Shown here one piece after another: positions 53,766 to 64,000 of a DNA stretch of 64,000 bases. Both the position numbers and the translations under genes were made by a program. The notes beneath the pieces were generated by a model. The model had not been told where the DNA came from. It searched no databases and saw nothing but the letters and a program-made list of their open reading frames with translations. Where the stretch lies: assembly GCF_023169945.1 (NCBI RefSeq), contig NZ_AP025591.1, forward strand, positions 4,646,481-4,710,480, written 5' to 3'. Numbering within the stretch: position 1 is the stretch's first letter; every line of letters starts with the position of its first letter. The stretch comes from Anaeromyxobacter oryzae (lineage in GTDB: Bacteria > Myxococcota > Myxococcia > Myxococcales > Anaeromyxobacteraceae).

Positions 53766-54713
53766 GTGCAAGGGCTCCGCTGGGACGACGCGAAGGTGCT
53801 GCTGGCGCTGCTGCAGACACGATCCCTGTCGCGCGCGGGGGCGCGGCTGCGCGTGAACGCGTCCACCGTGTCGCGCCGCCTCGACGCGCTCGAGGCCGCC
53901 GTGGGCGTGCACCTGTTCGATCGGACGCCGGACGGCCTGCTTCCGACCGCCGTGGCGGAGGCGCTCGGCCCGCACGCCGAGGCGATGGAGCGGGCCGCGT
54001 CGGGCCTGGCCCTCGCGGCGCAGGGCCGCGAGCAGCTCGCCGAGGGCGAGGTGCGGCTGACGGTTCCCCCGGGCGTCGCGCAGTTCCTGGTGGCGCCGGC
54101 GCTGCCGCGGCTGTTCCGGCGTCACCCCCGGCTCCGCGTCGTGCTGGACGCGACCGTGGCCTACGCCGACCTGACCCGCCGGGAGGCGGATCTGGCGGTC
54201 CGCACCACCCGCCCCACCTCCGGCGACCTGCTGGTGAAGAAGCTCGGGGAGGTGATGGGCGGTGTCTACGGTGCCCCGCGCTACGCCGCCGAGCTCGGGA
54301 CGCTGCGCCGCCTGGACCAGGCGCGCTGGATCACGTGGGGCGACGACCTCGCCCACCTGGCGCCGGCCCGGCTCGTGGCGGAGCGGGTGCCCGCGGCGCA
54401 GATCGTGGTCCGGACGAGCCACATGGGTGCGCAATTCGCGGCCGCGGCGGCCGGCGTCGGGGTCCTCCTCTCCGACCCCCACACGGCGAGGAGCTCCGGG
54501 CTCGTGGAGCTCCCGCTGGCGCCCGCACTCCGCCGCTCCCTGCCGCCGCTCACGGGCGGAGCACTGTGGCTCGTGGCGCACCGCGCGCTGCGCGACGTCC
54601 CGCGGATCGCCGCGGTCTGGACGTTCCTCGAGGAGGCGGCGCGACAGGCGGGGCTGGTCCAGGAGACGCCGGACGGGGGGGCGCCGGAGACCGCACCGGA
54701 GCCCCGGAGGTGA
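53766..54713 (+). CDS. LysR-family regulator of the divergent epimerase gene
   Basis: GTG 53766 gives 315 residues. The helix-turn-helix ([25 protein letters not shown]) lies at about 18-45, and the effector domain covers about 85-300. The 83-base divergent gap to the epimerase gene is the classic LysR arrangement, with the operator expected there. Longer upstream in-frame codons are poor and were not used. The C-terminus has an Arg/Pro tail. The downstream neighbour is convergent. Confidence 0.9.
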   Translation: MQGLRWDDAKVLLALLQTRSLSRAGARLRVNASTVSRRLDALEAAVGVHLFDRTPDGLLPTAVAEALGPHAEAMERAASGLALAAQGREQLAEGEVRLTVPPGVAQFLVAPALPRLFRRHPRLRVVLDATVAYADLTRREADLAVRTTRPTSGDLLVKKLGEVMGGVYGAPRYAAELGTLRRLDQARWITWGDDLAHLAPARLVAERVPAAQIVVRTSHMGAQFAAAAAGVGVLLSDPHTARSSGLVELPLAPALRRSLPPLTGGALWLVAHRALRDVPRIAAVWTFLEEAARQAGLVQETPDGGAPETAPEPRR

Positions 54714-54721
54714 CCTCCGCG

Positions 54722-55009
54722 TCAGCGCGCGCCCGCGGTGCGCTCCACCTCGCCGGGGTCGCCGAGGCGCTGCGGGAAGATGGGCTCGCGCCTCGGCTCG
54801 ACCGCGCCGAACGGCCCGCTCGCGTCCGCGACGCTCTCCAGCTCCTCGGCGCACGAGACCAGGGCCCGGGCCATCAACCGCCGGCGGCGCCTGTTCCACC
54901 AGTGCGAGTCCTCGACCAGCTGGAGCGCCGCGAGCCGCGCGACGCATGCGGACATGCGCGCGCCGGTGTCCTGGCCCGCGGCGAAGCTGGCGCTGTCATA
55001 GGAAGTCAC
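54722..55009 (-). CDS. Small hypothetical protein
   Basis: GTG 55009, with AGAGGTGG upstream, is preferred over GTG 55018. The 95-residue product is mainly helical (ACVARLAALQLVEDSHWWNRRRRRLMARALVSCAEELES), with an Arg run, two Trp, two Cys and an unstructured tail. It has no family I recognise and no signal peptide. It is convergent with the LysR gene and divergent from the glucan synthase. The codon bias is normal for this DNA, so it is probably real. Confidence 0.6.
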   Translation of the reverse strand: MTSYDSASFAAGQDTGARMSACVARLAALQLVEDSHWWNRRRRRLMARALVSCAEELESVADASGPFGAVEPRREPIFPQRLGDPGEVERTAGAR

Positions 55010-55221
55010 GACGTCCACCTCTCGGAGCTCGAGCCCCGAAGCCGAAGCTTCGAGGCGACCTCTTGTTCCTCACCTAATGCCCGTCGGGCCGCGCTGCCCT
55101 CCGCATTCGAGGCGTGCCCCGGCCTGCGCCCCGGCGCTGCGGGGGCCGGCGTGTTAAATGGAGGGTAAGCCAGCTCCACGCATCGCCCCGATGACGCGCT
55201 GACTTCCGTCAGGGAGGCTGC

Positions 55222-58200
55222 GTGCTCGTGGCTGAGAAGCTGGACTCGGCGTTCTTCGGCAGGGCGCGTCGCGCTCCCGCGGCTGCCGAGAGGCCGTTCC
55301 GCGACGAGCTGCTCAGCGTCGAGCGCCTCGACGAGCGGGCCCGCTCCCTCGCGGCCCGGTTCACCGTCGACCCGTCGCGACGCGCGGCGCGGAGCGTCTT
55401 CCCGCGCTTCGACGACAACGTCCGCGAGCTCCGGGAGGCGTACCGCACGCTCGCCGGCGACGTCCACCGCGGCGAGTTCGTCACAGCCGCGGCGGAGTGG
55501 CTCCTCGACAACTACCACCTCGTCGCCTCCGAGATCCGCGACGTCCGGCAGAACCTCCCGCGCCGCTACTACCGGGAGCTGCCCAAGCTCGCTGCGCGGG
55601 AGCAGGCGGGGAACGCCCGGGTCTACGCGCTCGCGGTGGAGCTGATCCGCCACAGCGACAGCCGGCTCGACCGACCCCAGCTCGTGCGCTGGCTGGACGC
55701 CTTCCAGACGGTCGCCCCGCTCACCATCGGCGAGCTCTGGGCGTGGCCGAGCATGCTGAAGCTCGCGCTCGTCGAGAACCTTCGCCGGCTCGCCGACGAG
55801 ACGCTCGCCGCCCGCGGGGCCCGGCGCGCGGCCGACGCCTACGTGGCGCGGATCGACGCCGCGGGGAAGGGCCTGCCGCCCCCGCTGCCGCGCGCGCTCC
55901 ACCCGGCGCTCGTCGTGCAGCTCCTCCAGCGCGTGCGCGAGTACGGACCGCGCCTCTCGGCGGTCCGGAGCGGCCTCGACGCCCACCTCGCCGGCGATCG
56001 GCAGACGGCGGAGGAGGCGATCCGCGGCGAGCACCAGCGCGAGGCTGCCGCCCAGGTCTCCGTCTCGAACGTCATCACGAGCCTGCGGCTCTGCTCGACC
56101 CTCGACTGGACCCAGTACGTCGAGACCGTCAGCCTGGTCGAGCGGGTGCTGCAGCGCGATCCCGCCGGCGTCCACGCCCGGATGGAGTTCCTCTCCCGCG
56201 ACCGCTACCGGCAGGCGGTCGAGGAGCTCGCGGAGCCGACGGGAGAGGCCCAGGTCCGGGTCGCCCTCCGCGCGGTGGAGAGCGCGCGCCAGGCGGCCGA
56301 GGCCGAGGGGCCGGGCGCCCGCGCCGCGCACGTGGGGCACCACCTCATCGGCAAGGGGCGCCCCGAGCTGGAGGCCGACCTCGCCTGGCGACCCGGCGCG
56401 ACGAAGAGGCTGCGACGGTTCGCGTTCGCGCACGCGACCACGATGTACCTCGGGACGATCGCGCTCGCGACGGCGGCGCTGGTCGGGGCCGCGGTCGGGT
56501 ACGCGCGTCACGGGGGCGGCTCGACGTGGGCGCAGATCGGCGTGGCGCTGCTCGTCGTCCTGCCCGCGAGCGAGGTGGCGGTCGCGCTCGTCCAGCGCCT
56601 CACCGCCCGGCTCGTGCCGCCGAGGCGGCTGCCGCGCCTCGATCTCTCCTCGGGGGTCCCCGAGGACGCGCGGACCCTGGTCGTCGTGCCGACCTTGCTC
56701 ACCAGCGTCGCCGGGGTCGCGGCGCTGCTCGAGCACCTCGAGGTCCTCGCGCTCGGAAACCTCGACCCCCACGTCCACTTCGCGATCCTGGGCGACTTCG
56801 CGGACGCCGTCGCCCGCGACCTGCCCGAGGACGGGGCCATCCTCGCGGCCGCCCGGAGCGGGATCGAGGCGCTGAACGCGCGCCTCGGCGAGGGTCGGGC
56901 CGACCGGTTCTTCCTCTTCCACCGCGCGCGGCAGTGGAACGAGGGGGAGCGCGCGTGGATGGGCTGGGAGCGGAAGCGCGGGAAGCTGGAGGAGCTGAAC
57001 CGGCTCCTGCGCGGCGCGACGGACACGAGCTACGACGTGCAGGTCGGGGAGCTCGGCATCCTCCCGCGGGTGCGCTACTGCATCACGCTCGATTCGGACA
57101 CCCGCCTCCCGCGCGACGGCGCGAAGAAGCTCGTCGGCGTCATCGCGCACCCCCTGAACCGCCCCCGCATCGATCCGCGCTCGGGCCGCGTCACCGAGGG
57201 CTACGGGATCCTGCAGCCGCGCGTCAGCGTCACGACGGCGAGCGCCGCCGGCTCGAGCTTCGCGCGGATCTTCGCCGGGCACACCGGCGTGGACCCGTAC
57301 ACCACCGCAGTCTCGGACACCTACCAGGACCTCTTCGGCGAGGGCAGCTTCACCGGCAAGGGGCTGTACGACGTCGACGCGTTCACCGCGGCGCTGGAGG
57401 GGCGCGTCCCGGACAACACCCTCCTCTCGCACGACCTCTTCGAGGGCATCCACGCCCGCACCGCACTCGTGACCGACGTCGAGGTCGTGGACGACTACCC
57501 CTCGAGCGTCCTCGCCCACGCGCGCCGCCAGCACCGCTGGACGCGTGGCGACTGGCAGATCCTCGGCTGGCTCCTGCCGTTCGTCCCGACGCGCGCGGGG
57601 TTCGCGCGGAACCGCCTCCCCCTCATCTCCCGCTGGAAGATCTTCGACAACCTGCGGCGCGCCCAGCTCGCGCCCGCGACGGTCCTCCTGCTCCTCCTCG
57701 CCTGGACGGTGCTGCCGGGGAGCCCGGCGATCTGGACCGCCGCCATCGTGGCGTCCCTCGCGTTTCCGCTCTACCCGCTCGCGCTCGAGGCGCTCGCCGG
57801 CCCGAGGTCGCACCAGCCGCCGCGGGCCTTCGTGCGCGGGCTCGTGGAGGACGCGAAGGGCAGCCTGGCGCGGGTCGTGCTGCAGCTCGCGTTCCTCGCA
57901 AACCAGGCGTACGCCATGACGCACGCGATGCTCGTCACCATCGTCCGCGTCGCGATCACGCGGCGTCGGCTGCTCGAGTGGGAGACCGCCGCGGCGAGCG
58001 CCGCGCGCGGTGCCGGGCTCGAGCGGGGAACCGGCGCGCGATCGTTCCTCGTCGGGATGGCGGCGAGCCCGGCGATCGCCCTCGGCGGCGCGCTCCTCGC
58101 CGCCGCGTGGCGCCCAGGCGCGCTCGCCGCGGCGGGCCCCCTGCTCGCGCTGTGGGCGGTCGCGCCGCTCCTCGCGTACCGGCTCTCCCAGCCCATCGCC

Positions 58201-61200
58201 GGCAGGGACGCCGTGCTCGGTCCGGAGGATCGGCACTTCCTCCTCGGCGTGGCCCGCGCCACGTGGAAGTACTTCGAGACGTTCATGGGCCCGGACGACC
58301 ACTTCCTGCCCGTGGACAACGTCCAGGAGGAGCCTGCGAGGATCGCGCACCGGACCTCGCCCACCAACATCGGGATGGGGCTCCTCTCCACCCTGGCGGC
58401 CCACGATCTCGGCATCGTCGAGACCGGCGAGCTCATCGAGCGGATCGACTCCACCCTCACCACGATGGAGGGCCTGGAGCGGCTCGAGGGGCACCTGTTC
58501 AACTGGTACGACACGGTGAGCCTCGCGCCGCTCCCGCCCCGGTACGTCTCGACCGTGGACAGCGGCAACCTCGCCGGCGCGCTCATCGCGGTGTCCGAGG
58601 GGCTTCGCCGCCTCGGGCGCGACCCGGCTCCGCGGGAGGCGGGCCCGAGCGATGCGTGCGAGCGGCTCGAGAGTCTGTCGCGGCGCGCGGCCGCGTTCGC
58701 CGACGGGATGAGCTTCCGGTTCCTCTACGACCCGCAGCGGAGCCTGCTCGCGATCGGCTACCGCGCCGCGGACGCGGAGGGACCGGGCCGGCTCGATCCC
58801 TCCCACTACGACCTCCTCGCCTCGGAGGCGCGGCTCGCGAGCTTCATCGCGATCGCCAAGGGCGATCTGCCCGAGAAGCACTGGTTCCACCTCGGCCGGG
58901 CCGTCACGAGCGTGCACGGAACCCCCACGCTCCTGTCGTGGAGCGCGACGCTGTTCGAGTACCTCATGCCGCTGCTCGTGATGCGGAGCTATCCGGACAC
59001 GCTGCTCGACGAGACCTGCCGGATGGCCGTTCGCCGGCAGCGGGACTACGCGGCAGAGCGCGGCGTGCCGTGGGGGATCTCGGAGTCCGCCTACGATCTC
59101 GTCGACCACCACGGGAACTATCAGTACAAGGCGTTCGGCGTCCCGGGGCTCGGCATGAAGCGGGGCCTCGCCGACGAGCTGGTGGTCGCGCCCTACGCGA
59201 CGGCGCTCGCCGCGCTCGTTCACCCCACCGCGGCAGCGGCGAACCTCCGCCGCCTCGAGCGGGAGGGCCTCCTCGGCGCGTACGGCTACTTCGACGCGAT
59301 CGACTACACGCCCCGCCGCGCGGAGGAGCCCGAGACGGACCGGCCTTCGCCCGTCCACGCCCGTGGCACGATCGTGCGGACGTATCTCGCCCACCACCAG
59401 GGGATGACGCTCGCGGCCCTCGCCGGCGCGCTCGGCGGCAACCGGATGGTGGAGCGCTTCCACGCCGATCCGCGGGTGCAGGCGACGGAGCTGCTCCTCC
59501 AGGAGCGCGTGCCGCGCCACGCGGCGCTCATCCGGCCGCGCCCGGACGAGGCGGAGCGCATCGCGGCGCCGGTGCCGCCGGCGGCGGTCCGACGCTTCCG
59601 GTCGCCGCACACCGCGTTCCCCCACGCGCAGTTCCTGTCGAACGGCAACTACACCGCCGTCGTCACGAACGCGGGCGGCGGCACGAGCTTCTGCCGCGGA
59701 CGCGCCGTCACGAGGTGGCGCCAGGACGCGACCCGCGACCCCGGCGGCCAGTACCTGTACCTCCGCGACGTCCGGAGCGGGCGGGTGTGGTCCGCGACGC
59801 ACCACCCGACCGCGAAGGAGGCGAAGGACGAGGTGGTCACGTTCACGATCGAGAAGGCGACCTTCCAGCGAAGGGACGACGACATCGGAACGCGGCTCGA
59901 CGTCGCGGTCTCGCCCGAGGACGACGTCGAGGTGCGCCGGCTCGAGGTGACGAACCACGGGGATCGCGCCCGCGAGCTCGAGATCACGAGCTACGCCGAG
60001 ATCGTCCTCGCGCCCAGCGCCGACGACCTCGCCCACCCCGCGTTCGGAAAGCTGTTCGTCGAGTCCGAGTACGTCGCGGAGAGCAACGCGCTGCTCTGCC
60101 GCCGGCGGCCGCGCGCCCCGGACGACGCCGAGGCCTTCGCGCTGCACGTCATCGGCCAGGAGGGCCGCACGCAGGGGCCGGTGGAGTGGGAGAGCGATCG
60201 GGGGCGCTTCCTCGGCCGCGGCCGCGGCCCGGAGGATCCGCAGGCGCTCGACGGCCGCCCGCTCTCGGGCACGACCGGCGTCCTCCTCGATCCCATCGTG
60301 AGCCTGCGGCAGCGCGTGCGGCTCGCGCCCGGCGGCGTGGTGAGGCTCTCGTTCGCCACCGGGATGGCGTCGAGCCGGGAGACGGCCCTCGCGCTGGCGC
60401 AGCGCTACCACGACCCGACCGCGACCGCGCGGACGTTCGCGCTCGCGTTCGCGCACGCGCGGAGCCGGCTGCACCACCTCGGCATCTCGAGCGAGGAGGC
60501 CCTCCTGTTCGAGCGCCTCGCCTCGCGCGTGCTGTACGCCGATGCCTCGCTGCGCCCGGGCCCCGAGATCCTCGTCCGCAACACGCTGGGCCAGGAGGGG
60601 CTCTGGGGGCACGGTGTCTCCGGCGATCTCCCGGTCCTGCTCGTGCGCGTCGTCTCGGACACCGACCTCGCGCTCGTCCGGCAGATCCTCCAGGCGCAGG
60701 AGTACTGGCGCCTCAAGGGGCTCCGCGCCGACGTGGTCATCCTGAACGAGCACCCCATCTCCTACCTCGACGAGGTCCACGCCCGGCTCGCGGCCCTCCT
60801 CGAGGACGGCCCCTGGCGCACGTGGAAGCACCGGCCGGGCGGGGCGTATCTCCTGCGCGGAGATCGGATGAGCGAGGCCGAGCGCCTCCTCCTCTCCGGT
60901 GTCGCCCGCGCGGTCCTGAGCGGCGACGAAGGATCGCTCGCGCACCAGCTCGATCGACCCGCGCCCCTCGCCGCCGAGCCGGCGCCGCTCGAGCGCGCGC
61001 AGCTCGCCCGGCCCCGCCCGGCGCTCGCGCCGGCCGCCCCGCCCGAGGTGCCGCCGCTCACGCTCTGGAACGGGATCGGCGGCTTCGCGGACGGGGGGCG
61101 GGAGTACGTCATCGTCCTCGAGGGCGATCAGGAGACGCCGCTGCCCTGGGCGAACGTGATCGCGAGCCCGGTCTTCGGGACCATCGTCACGGCGTCGGGG

Positions 61201-63501
61201 TCGTCCTTCACCTGGTCCGGGAACAGCCGCGAGAACCGCCTCACGCCGTTCGCGAACGATCCGGTCACCGATCCCACCTCCGAGGCCGTCCTCGTCCGCG
61301 ACGACGAGACCGGCGAGGCGTGGTCCCCCACCCCCGGGCCGCTGCCCCGCGACGGCGCGAGCGGCCGGTTCGTGATCCGCCACGGCGCGGGGGTCACCCG
61401 CTTCGCGCGCGCGGCGAGCGGCGTCCGCCACTCGCTCGACGTCTTCGTGGACGCAGCGGACCCCGTGAAGCTCTCGCTGCTGACGCTGACGAACGAGAGC
61501 GGCCGTCCGAGGAGGCTCTCCGTCTTCGCGTACACGGAGTGGGTCCTCGGACCGCCGCAGGCCGGCCAGAACCAGCACGTCGTGACGGCGCAGGACGCGG
61601 CGACCGGGGCGGTCCTCGCCACGAACGCCTGGAACCACGAGTTCGCGGGCCGCGTGGCCTTCGCGCACGCGAGCGACGGGCTTCGCTCGGCGAGCGGGGA
61701 CCGCGCCGCCTTCCTCGGCCGGAACGGCTCGCTCGCGCGGCCGGCGGCGCTCGAGCAGGACACGCTGCCCGCTCACTTCGGGGCGGGGCTCGATCCCTGC
61801 GCGGCGCTGCACGTCGCGGTGGCCCTCGAGCCGGGCGAGACCCGGCGCGTCGTGTTCCTCCTCGGCGAGGGGAGGGACGTGAGCCACGTCCGGGAGCTGA
61901 TCGGGCGGCACGGCTCCGCCGAGGCCGCGGACGCCGCGCTCGAGGTCGTGACGCGCGGCTGGGACGACACGCTCGGCGCGGTGCAGGTCCGGACGCCCGA
62001 CGACTCCTTCGACGTGCTCATGAACCGGTGGCTCCTCCAGCAGGACCTGGGGTGCCGGATGTGGGCTCGCACCGGCTACCACCAGCCCGGCGGCGCGTTC
62101 GGCTTCCGGGACCAGCTCCAGGACGCGATGGCGCTCGCGATGGCGCGGCCGGAGCTCGTGCGGGAGCACCTCCTGCGGGCGGCGGCGCGGCAGTTCCGCG
62201 AGGGCGACGTCCAGCACTGGTGGCACCCGCCGGGCGGTCGCGGGACGCGCACCCGCTGCTCGGACGACCTCGTCTGGCTGCCGTACGCCGTGGCGCATTA
62301 CGTCCGGACCACGGGGGACGCCGGCGTGCTCGACGAGGGCGTCCCGTTCCTCGAGGCGCCGGCGCTCGCGCCGGAGGCGCAGGACGCCTACGCAGAGCCC
62401 CGTGTCTCTGCGGAGGAGGCCTCGCTCTTCGAGCACTGCGTGCGGGCCCTGGACCGCGGGCTCACCTCGGGCGCCCACGGGCTGCCGCTCATGGGGAGCG
62501 GGGACTGGAACGACGGGATGAACCGCGTGGGGAGAGCGGGGCGCGGCGAGAGCGTCTGGCTCGGCTTCTTCCTCCACGCCGTCCTCGACGACTTCGCACC
62601 GCTGTGCGCCGCGCGCGGCGACGCCGTCCGGGCCGGTCGCTACCGCGCCGAGGCGGCCCGCCTCGCCTCCGCGCTGGAGCGAACCTGGGACGGCGAGTGG
62701 TATCGGCGCGGCTACTACGACGACGGCGCGCCGCTCGGGTCCGCGCAGAACGACGAGTGCACGATCGACTCGATCGCCCAGTCCTGGGCGATCCTGTCTG
62801 GAGTGGCCCCGGCGCGGCGCGCCGACCGCGCGATGGATTCCGTCCGCACGCACCTCGTGCGGCGGGGGGCCCAGGTCGTGCTGCTGCTCACACCGCCGTT
62901 CGATCGCTCGGCGCAGGAGCCCGGGTACATCAAGGGCTACCCGCCCGGTGTGCGGGAGAACGGCGGCCAGTACACGCACGCCGCGGCGTGGCTCGTGATG
63001 GCGCTCGCCCGGCTCGGGAGCGGAGACGAGGCGGCCGAGATCTTCCACATGCTGAACCCCGTCAACCACACGCGCACCGGCCCGGACGTCACGCGCTACC
63101 AGGGCGAGCCGTACGTTCTCGCCGGCGACGTCTGCGCGCACCCCGAGCACGCAGGGCGCGCGGGGTGGACCTGGTACACCGGCTCCGCCGGCTGGATGTA
63201 CCGCGCCGGGCTCGAGAGCATCCTCGGGCTCCGGCGCCGGGGCGGGACGTTCGAGCTGGATCCGTGCATTCCCAGCTCCTGGCCCGGATACGCGATCACC
63301 TGGCGCTTCGGCGGGACGCGCTACGAGATCTCCGTGACGAACCCGGAGCGTCGCTGCCGCGGGATCGAGGCGGCGTGGCTGGACGGAGCGGCAGTCGATC
63401 CTCGGGCGATCGCGCTCGTGGACGATGGCGCGACGCATGACGTGCGCCTCGTGCTGGGCGACGCCGGCCAGCGCCTGGCCCCGTCGGTCATGGGCGGCTG
63501 A
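55222..63501 (+). CDS. ndvB: Cyclic beta-1,2-glucan synthase
   Basis: GTG 55222 follows AGGGAGG; the product is 2,759 residues. Order: N-terminal region (1-400), two membrane helices (about 405-460), a GT-A glycosyltransferase domain with DSD at 624-626 and the QxxRW motif at Gln770-Trp773, and more membrane helices (about 800-1010). A glucoamylase-like domain (about 1,040-1,500) comes next. Last is the tandem GH94-type half, whose catalytic Asp is in GSGDWNDGM (about 2,428-2,431). The product is a periplasmic cyclic or linear beta-1,2-glucan. It is a single gene. Confidence 0.95.
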   Translation: MLVAEKLDSAFFGRARRAPAAAERPFRDELLSVERLDERARSLAARFTVDPSRRAARSVFPRFDDNVRELREAYRTLAGDVHRGEFVTAAAEWLLDNYHLVASEIRDVRQNLPRRYYRELPKLAAREQAGNARVYALAVELIRHSDSRLDRPQLVRWLDAFQTVAPLTIGELWAWPSMLKLALVENLRRLADETLAARGARRAADAYVARIDAAGKGLPPPLPRALHPALVVQLLQRVREYGPRLSAVRSGLDAHLAGDRQTAEEAIRGEHQREAAAQVSVSNVITSLRLCSTLDWTQYVETVSLVERVLQRDPAGVHARMEFLSRDRYRQAVEELAEPTGEAQVRVALRAVESARQAAEAEGPGARAAHVGHHLIGKGRPELEADLAWRPGATKRLRRFAFAHATTMYLGTIALATAALVGAAVGYARHGGGSTWAQIGVALLVVLPASEVAVALVQRLTARLVPPRRLPRLDLSSGVPEDARTLVVVPTLLTSVAGVAALLEHLEVLALGNLDPHVHFAILGDFADAVARDLPEDGAILAAARSGIEALNARLGEGRADRFFLFHRARQWNEGERAWMGWERKRGKLEELNRLLRGATDTSYDVQVGELGILPRVRYCITLDSDTRLPRDGAKKLVGVIAHPLNRPRIDPRSGRVTEGYGILQPRVSVTTASAAGSSFARIFAGHTGVDPYTTAVSDTYQDLFGEGSFTGKGLYDVDAFTAALEGRVPDNTLLSHDLFEGIHARTALVTDVEVVDDYPSSVLAHARRQHRWTRGDWQILGWLLPFVPTRAGFARNRLPLISRWKIFDNLRRAQLAPATVLLLLLAWTVLPGSPAIWTAAIVASLAFPLYPLALEALAGPRSHQPPRAFVRGLVEDAKGSLARVVLQLAFLANQAYAMTHAMLVTIVRVAITRRRLLEWETAAASAARGAGLERGTGARSFLVGMAASPAIALGGALLAAAWRPGALAAAGPLLALWAVAPLLAYRLSQPIAGRDAVLGPEDRHFLLGVARATWKYFETFMGPDDHFLPVDNVQEEPARIAHRTSPTNIGMGLLSTLAAHDLGIVETGELIERIDSTLTTMEGLERLEGHLFNWYDTVSLAPLPPRYVSTVDSGNLAGALIAVSEGLRRLGRDPAPREAGPSDACERLESLSRRAAAFADGMSFRFLYDPQRSLLAIGYRAADAEGPGRLDPSHYDLLASEARLASFIAIAKGDLPEKHWFHLGRAVTSVHGTPTLLSWSATLFEYLMPLLVMRSYPDTLLDETCRMAVRRQRDYAAERGVPWGISESAYDLVDHHGNYQYKAFGVPGLGMKRGLADELVVAPYATALAALVHPTAAAANLRRLEREGLLGAYGYFDAIDYTPRRAEEPETDRPSPVHARGTIVRTYLAHHQGMTLAALAGALGGNRMVERFHADPRVQATELLLQERVPRHAALIRPRPDEAERIAAPVPPAAVRRFRSPHTAFPHAQFLSNGNYTAVVTNAGGGTSFCRGRAVTRWRQDATRDPGGQYLYLRDVRSGRVWSATHHPTAKEAKDEVVTFTIEKATFQRRDDDIGTRLDVAVSPEDDVEVRRLEVTNHGDRARELEITSYAEIVLAPSADDLAHPAFGKLFVESEYVAESNALLCRRRPRAPDDAEAFALHVIGQEGRTQGPVEWESDRGRFLGRGRGPEDPQALDGRPLSGTTGVLLDPIVSLRQRVRLAPGGVVRLSFATGMASSRETALALAQRYHDPTATARTFALAFAHARSRLHHLGISSEEALLFERLASRVLYADASLRPGPEILVRNTLGQEGLWGHGVSGDLPVLLVRVVSDTDLALVRQILQAQEYWRLKGLRADVVILNEHPISYLDEVHARLAALLEDGPWRTWKHRPGGAYLLRGDRMSEAERLLLSGVARAVLSGDEGSLAHQLDRPAPLAAEPAPLERAQLARPRPALAPAAPPEVPPLTLWNGIGGFADGGREYVIVLEGDQETPLPWANVIASPVFGTIVTASGSSFTWSGNSRENRLTPFANDPVTDPTSEAVLVRDDETGEAWSPTPGPLPRDGASGRFVIRHGAGVTRFARAASGVRHSLDVFVDAADPVKLSLLTLTNESGRPRRLSVFAYTEWVLGPPQAGQNQHVVTAQDAATGAVLATNAWNHEFAGRVAFAHASDGLRSASGDRAAFLGRNGSLARPAALEQDTLPAHFGAGLDPCAALHVAVALEPGETRRVVFLLGEGRDVSHVRELIGRHGSAEAADAALEVVTRGWDDTLGAVQVRTPDDSFDVLMNRWLLQQDLGCRMWARTGYHQPGGAFGFRDQLQDAMALAMARPELVREHLLRAAARQFREGDVQHWWHPPGGRGTRTRCSDDLVWLPYAVAHYVRTTGDAGVLDEGVPFLEAPALAPEAQDAYAEPRVSAEEASLFEHCVRALDRGLTSGAHGLPLMGSGDWNDGMNRVGRAGRGESVWLGFFLHAVLDDFAPLCAARGDAVRAGRYRAEAARLASALERTWDGEWYRRGYYDDGAPLGSAQNDECTIDSIAQSWAILSGVAPARRADRAMDSVRTHLVRRGAQVVLLLTPPFDRSAQEPGYIKGYPPGVRENGGQYTHAAAWLVMALARLGSGDEAAEIFHMLNPVNHTRTGPDVTRYQGEPYVLAGDVCAHPEHAGRAGWTWYTGSAGWMYRAGLESILGLRRRGGTFELDPCIPSSWPGYAITWRFGGTRYEISVTNPERRCRGIEAAWLDGAAVDPRAIALVDDGATHDVRLVLGDAGQRLAPSVMGG

Positions 63502-63525
63502 GGGGCTCGCCGGGCGTCGCGCTCG

Positions 63526-64000
63526 TCACGTCGGCTCGCCCGCTCCGGGTGCGCCGCCCTGGCCTTCCGGCGGCGGCGCAGGGCTCGTCGGCGGTGCAGG
63601 GCTCGTCGGCGGCGCAGGGCTCGTCGACGGCGGAGGACTCGTCTGCGGCGGAGGAGGGGTCGTCGGCGGCGCAGGACGATTCGCCGGCGGCGCCGGCGGC
63701 GGGTTCGCCGGCGGTGACACGCCGGGCGGCGGGGTCGCGCCCGGCTCGGGCGTGCCCGGCTGTGGCGTCTCCGGAGGGAGCTCGCCACGAGGACCGCGCA
63801 GCCTGGCCTGGAGGATCCGCCCGGTGTAGCCGTCGAGGACGACCAGGGCATGATCGCGGCCGCCGGCTCCGCCCAGCTCGACGTGCCAGCGCGACCGCGA
63901 GTCGGCGCGCGCCGTGATCGTGTAGTCGACGACGAGCCCGCGCGAGCGTGCGAAGTGCGTGGCGACGGCGACCGCCTCCGGTGCCGCGAGGATCCGGGGC
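63526..64000 (-). CDS. C-terminal part of a PepSY-like protein with Pro-rich tail (5' end outside window)
   Basis: Reading leftward from the window edge, 158 codons are in frame to a stop at 63526. The first part (HFARSRGLVVDYTITARAD, and ALVVLDGYTGRILQARLRG) has the strand-turn-strand look of a PepSY domain. After LRGPRGELPPETP the sequence becomes a Pro/Ala/Thr/Ser tail that ends GGAPGAGEPT. The start lies beyond base 64,000, so the full domain content is not known. It is convergent with ndvB, with 24 bases between stops. Confidence 0.72.
   Translation of the reverse strand, partial: PRILAAPEAVAVATHFARSRGLVVDYTITARADSRSRWHVELGGAGGRDHALVVLDGYTGRILQARLRGPRGELPPETPQPGTPEPGATPPPGVSPPANPPPAPPANRPAPPTTPPPPQTSPPPSTSPAPPTSPAPPTSPAPPPEGQGGAPGAGEPT
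63576..63647 (-). repeat. Four 18-bp imperfect tandem repeats coding for the Pro-rich tail
   Basis: The units are 63576-63593, 63594-63611, 63612-63629 and 63630-63647. The first three differ by one or two bases, the fourth by more. They encode repeats of Pro-Ala-Pro-Pro-Thr-Ser. The repeats are in frame, so unit number can vary without breaking the gene. Confidence 0.8.

Noticed and set aside
55006-63438. An 8.4-kb open frame on the strand opposite the glucan synthase, and a second 7.9-kb frame on its own strand
   Set aside because: Both are Arg/Pro/Ala-rich with no domains, and exist because high G/C third positions remove stop codons from the other frames. The glucan synthase frame has complete, recognisable domains.
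63576-63647. Short repeats considered as a CRISPR-like array
   Set aside because: The units are contiguous without spacers and are in frame within a protein tail.

Overview
The window is uniformly very GC-rich, with strong G/C third-codon bias, many GTG starts and tightly packed genes whose opposite strands carry kilobase-long spurious open frames. The gene content suggests a free-living member of the Myxococcota, most like Anaeromyxobacter: sigma-54 enhancer-binding regulators, an ECF42-type sigma factor, a CXXCH multiheme lipoprotein, a fused cytochrome-porin, 2-hydroxyacyl-CoA dehydratase/activase genes, and many lipoproteins. This assignment is inference from gene content; no rRNA, tRNA, CRISPR array, insertion sequence or prophage was seen.

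Positions 1-9,000: a zinc alcohol dehydrogenase cut by the window edge; a DJ-1/PfpI protein and an exported epoxide hydrolase in one leftward unit; then a leftward pair of a MEDS-domain protein and a GAF-PAS-sigma-54 activator. A near-consensus sigma-54 promoter lies immediately upstream of the epoxide hydrolase, so the activator has an obvious candidate target. An SDR without the usual Tyr/Lys pair, a STAS-like protein, a strong bidirectional terminator and a LruC/lipoprotein pair follow. Positions 9,000-19,400: cupins, a small Cys/His protein, an ECF42 sigma factor with two DGPF (YCII) partners, a LysR regulator, a coiled-coil lipoprotein, and a signalling locus (NtrC-type regulator facing a histidine kinase and an orphan periplasmic-binding lipoprotein).

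Positions 19,400-29,300: an octaheme lipoprotein with collagen-like and carboxypeptidase-regulatory-like segments is divergent from a monoheme cytochrome fused to a predicted outer-membrane barrel, suggesting electron transfer across the outer membrane. Next is a 1,458-residue tandem BadF/BadG-type activase fusion. A separate three-gene dehydratase-type operon (two subunits plus a short activase, all start/stop overlapped) lies at 42,771-45,942. Positions 29,300-42,720: a frameshifted DUF899 gene, a membrane-anchored TAXI-type binding protein, Dps, a pterin/folate operon (SDR-folK-folE-DUF488-folB), a TfoX-like protein, an aldo/keto reductase, a WS/DGAT acyltransferase with an alpha/beta hydrolase, a DUF2844-DUF3443 pair, and a lipoprotein/barrel protein.

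Positions 46,000-64,000: a GYD protein, then a heavy-metal RND operon headed by a small His/Cys-rich exported protein; a nucleotide-sugar-epimerase-like gene divergent from its LysR regulator; a small unknown protein; a 2,759-residue cyclic beta-1,2-glucan synthase; and the C-terminal part of a leftward PepSY-like protein with a Pro-rich repeat tail. The most interesting items are the sigma-54 circuit, the cytochrome-porin locus with its intergenic dyads, the two activase/dehydratase systems, the orphan binding-protein two-component locus, and the catalytically altered SDR.
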